7,464 bases of DNA from Gammaproteobacteria bacterium (GTDB lineage Bacteria; Pseudomonadota; Gammaproteobacteria; Pseudomonadales; Azotimanducaceae). This document shows, one piece after another, positions 6,820 to 7,464 of this stretch. A program made the translations under genes and the position numbers. The notes under the pieces were generated by a model. That model had not been told where the DNA came from. It searched no databases and worked only from the letters and a program-made list of their open reading frames with translations. Position 1 is the stretch's first letter. The number at the start of each line of letters is the position of its first letter. The stretch spans positions 1 to 7,464 of the forward strand of contig JAPPHP010000320.1 of the NCBI GenBank assembly GCA_028821035.1, given 5' to 3'.

Positions 6820-7464
6820 TGCCGCGCACCGTCGACCGTTACGTCGCCTGGACCGTGGCCGTCACGGTGGTCGTCGTGCTCGTCTGCTTCGTCACGCTGA
6901 CGGCGTCGTTCGCGCTGGTGGAGGAGGTGCGGGAGGAGGAGGCCGCGTACGGCTTCCGCGATGCGCTCGCATACGTGCTGCACACGCTGCCGCGACGGGT
7001 CCACGAACTGGTTCCGTTCGTCATCTTCCTGGGCGTGCTGATCGGCCTCGGCCTGCTCTCGGGCAACTCGGAGGTCACGGTGCTGCGCGCGGCCGGAATG
7101 TCGCTCTGGCGGCTTTACGCGCCGGTGGGCGCGGTGGTCGTGCTCGGGTCGGGGGTCGCCTTCGCCATCGGCGAGTACGTGGCGCCGCGTCTCGAGGCGC
7201 GGGGGGAACTGCTGCGCGCCCAGGCGCTGCAGGATTCGGAGACCGTCTACCTGGCGGGATACTGGTATCGGGAGGGTCGCCTCTATTCGCACGTCGAGGG
7301 TCTCGGGGGCGAGGACCGCGCGCTCGGCGTCACCCAGTTCGAACTCGACGAGGACGGGGGCCTGCGGGAATTGCGGCGGGCCGAATACGCGACACACGAC
7401 GGAGACGACGGCGCCTGGCGGCTGCACAACGTCCATGCGACCCGGCTCGAGGACGACAGGACGG
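6819..7464 (+). CDS. lptG: LPS export ABC transporter permease LptG (3' end outside window)
   Basis: Partner permease of LptF in LptB2FG. The ATG at 6819 shares its A with the lptF TGA (TGATG); there is no Shine-Dalgarno, so translation is probably coupled, which suits a 1:1 heterodimer. The frame is open for 215 codons to the window end, about 60% of the usual ~360 residues. Visible parts: DRYVAWT (6-12) leading into the first membrane helix (~10-34), LVPFVIFLGVLIGLGLL (64-80) as the second, coupling helix SEVTVLRAAGMS (84-95) with Glu85 aligned to E. coli Glu88, the third helix (~99-121), IGEYVAP (117-123) and LRAQAL (132-137), matching E. coli IGEWVAP and YRAQAM, then the start of the periplasmic jellyroll (GYWYREG, 147-153; TQFELDED). 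The remaining jellyroll and last three helices are missing only because the window ends. The loop after helix 1 is strongly acidic, unlike E. coli (see findings). Confidence 0.94.
   Translation, partial: MPRTVDRYVAWTVAVTVVVVLVCFVTLTASFALVEEVREEEAAYGFRDALAYVLHTLPRRVHELVPFVIFLGVLIGLGLLSGNSEVTVLRAAGMSLWRLYAPVGAVVVLGSGVAFAIGEYVAPRLEARGELLRAQALQDSETVYLAGYWYREGRLYSHVEGLGGEDRALGVTQFELDEDGGLRELRRAEYATHDGDDGAWRLHNVHATRLEDDRT

Noticed and set aside
5716..7436. Minus-strand open frames opposite lptF and lptG (5716-6762, 6684-7436)
   Set aside because: His/Arg/Glu-rich shadow translations; the opposite strand encodes clear LptF and LptG.

Overview
This is a very GC-rich, almost fully coding window. It looks like core chromosome from a Proteobacterium, most likely a high-GC, perhaps uncultivated, gammaproteobacterium. 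Three things point there: the divergent order lptF-lptG <-> pepA-holC-valS is the one found in E. coli and relatives; the HolC chi subunit is a proteobacterial replisome part; and the ValRS is the E. coli type. No organism can be named from the sequence alone.

Layout. Positions 2-961 (+) hold the 3' end of a gene whose last 319 codons encode an outer-membrane autotransporter-type beta-barrel ending in phenylalanine; the passenger lies upstream of the window. It converges on valS with only 6 bp between the stop codons. The minus strand from 5719 to 968 is the probable operon pepA (M17 aminopeptidase) - holC (DNA polymerase III chi) - valS (valyl-tRNA synthetase). pepA and holC overlap by 4 bp, and a 37-bp gap precedes valS. 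A 35-bp divergent intergenic region (5720-5754) separates pepA from lptF (+). lptF runs into lptG through a 1-bp TGATG overlap, and lptG is cut by the window end.

Function. LptF and LptG are the two membrane subunits of the LptB2FG transporter, which extracts lipopolysaccharide from the inner membrane, so the host makes LPS and has an outer membrane, in keeping with the autotransporter barrel. PepA, HolC and ValRS are housekeeping proteins for peptide turnover, replication and translation. They share a transcription unit but no pathway.

I found no RNA genes, mobile elements, CRISPR arrays, phage genes or long non-coding stretches, and nothing that amounts to a new system. The most interesting detail is within LptG: basic residues that line the LPS entry path in E. 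coli are replaced by an acidic cluster.
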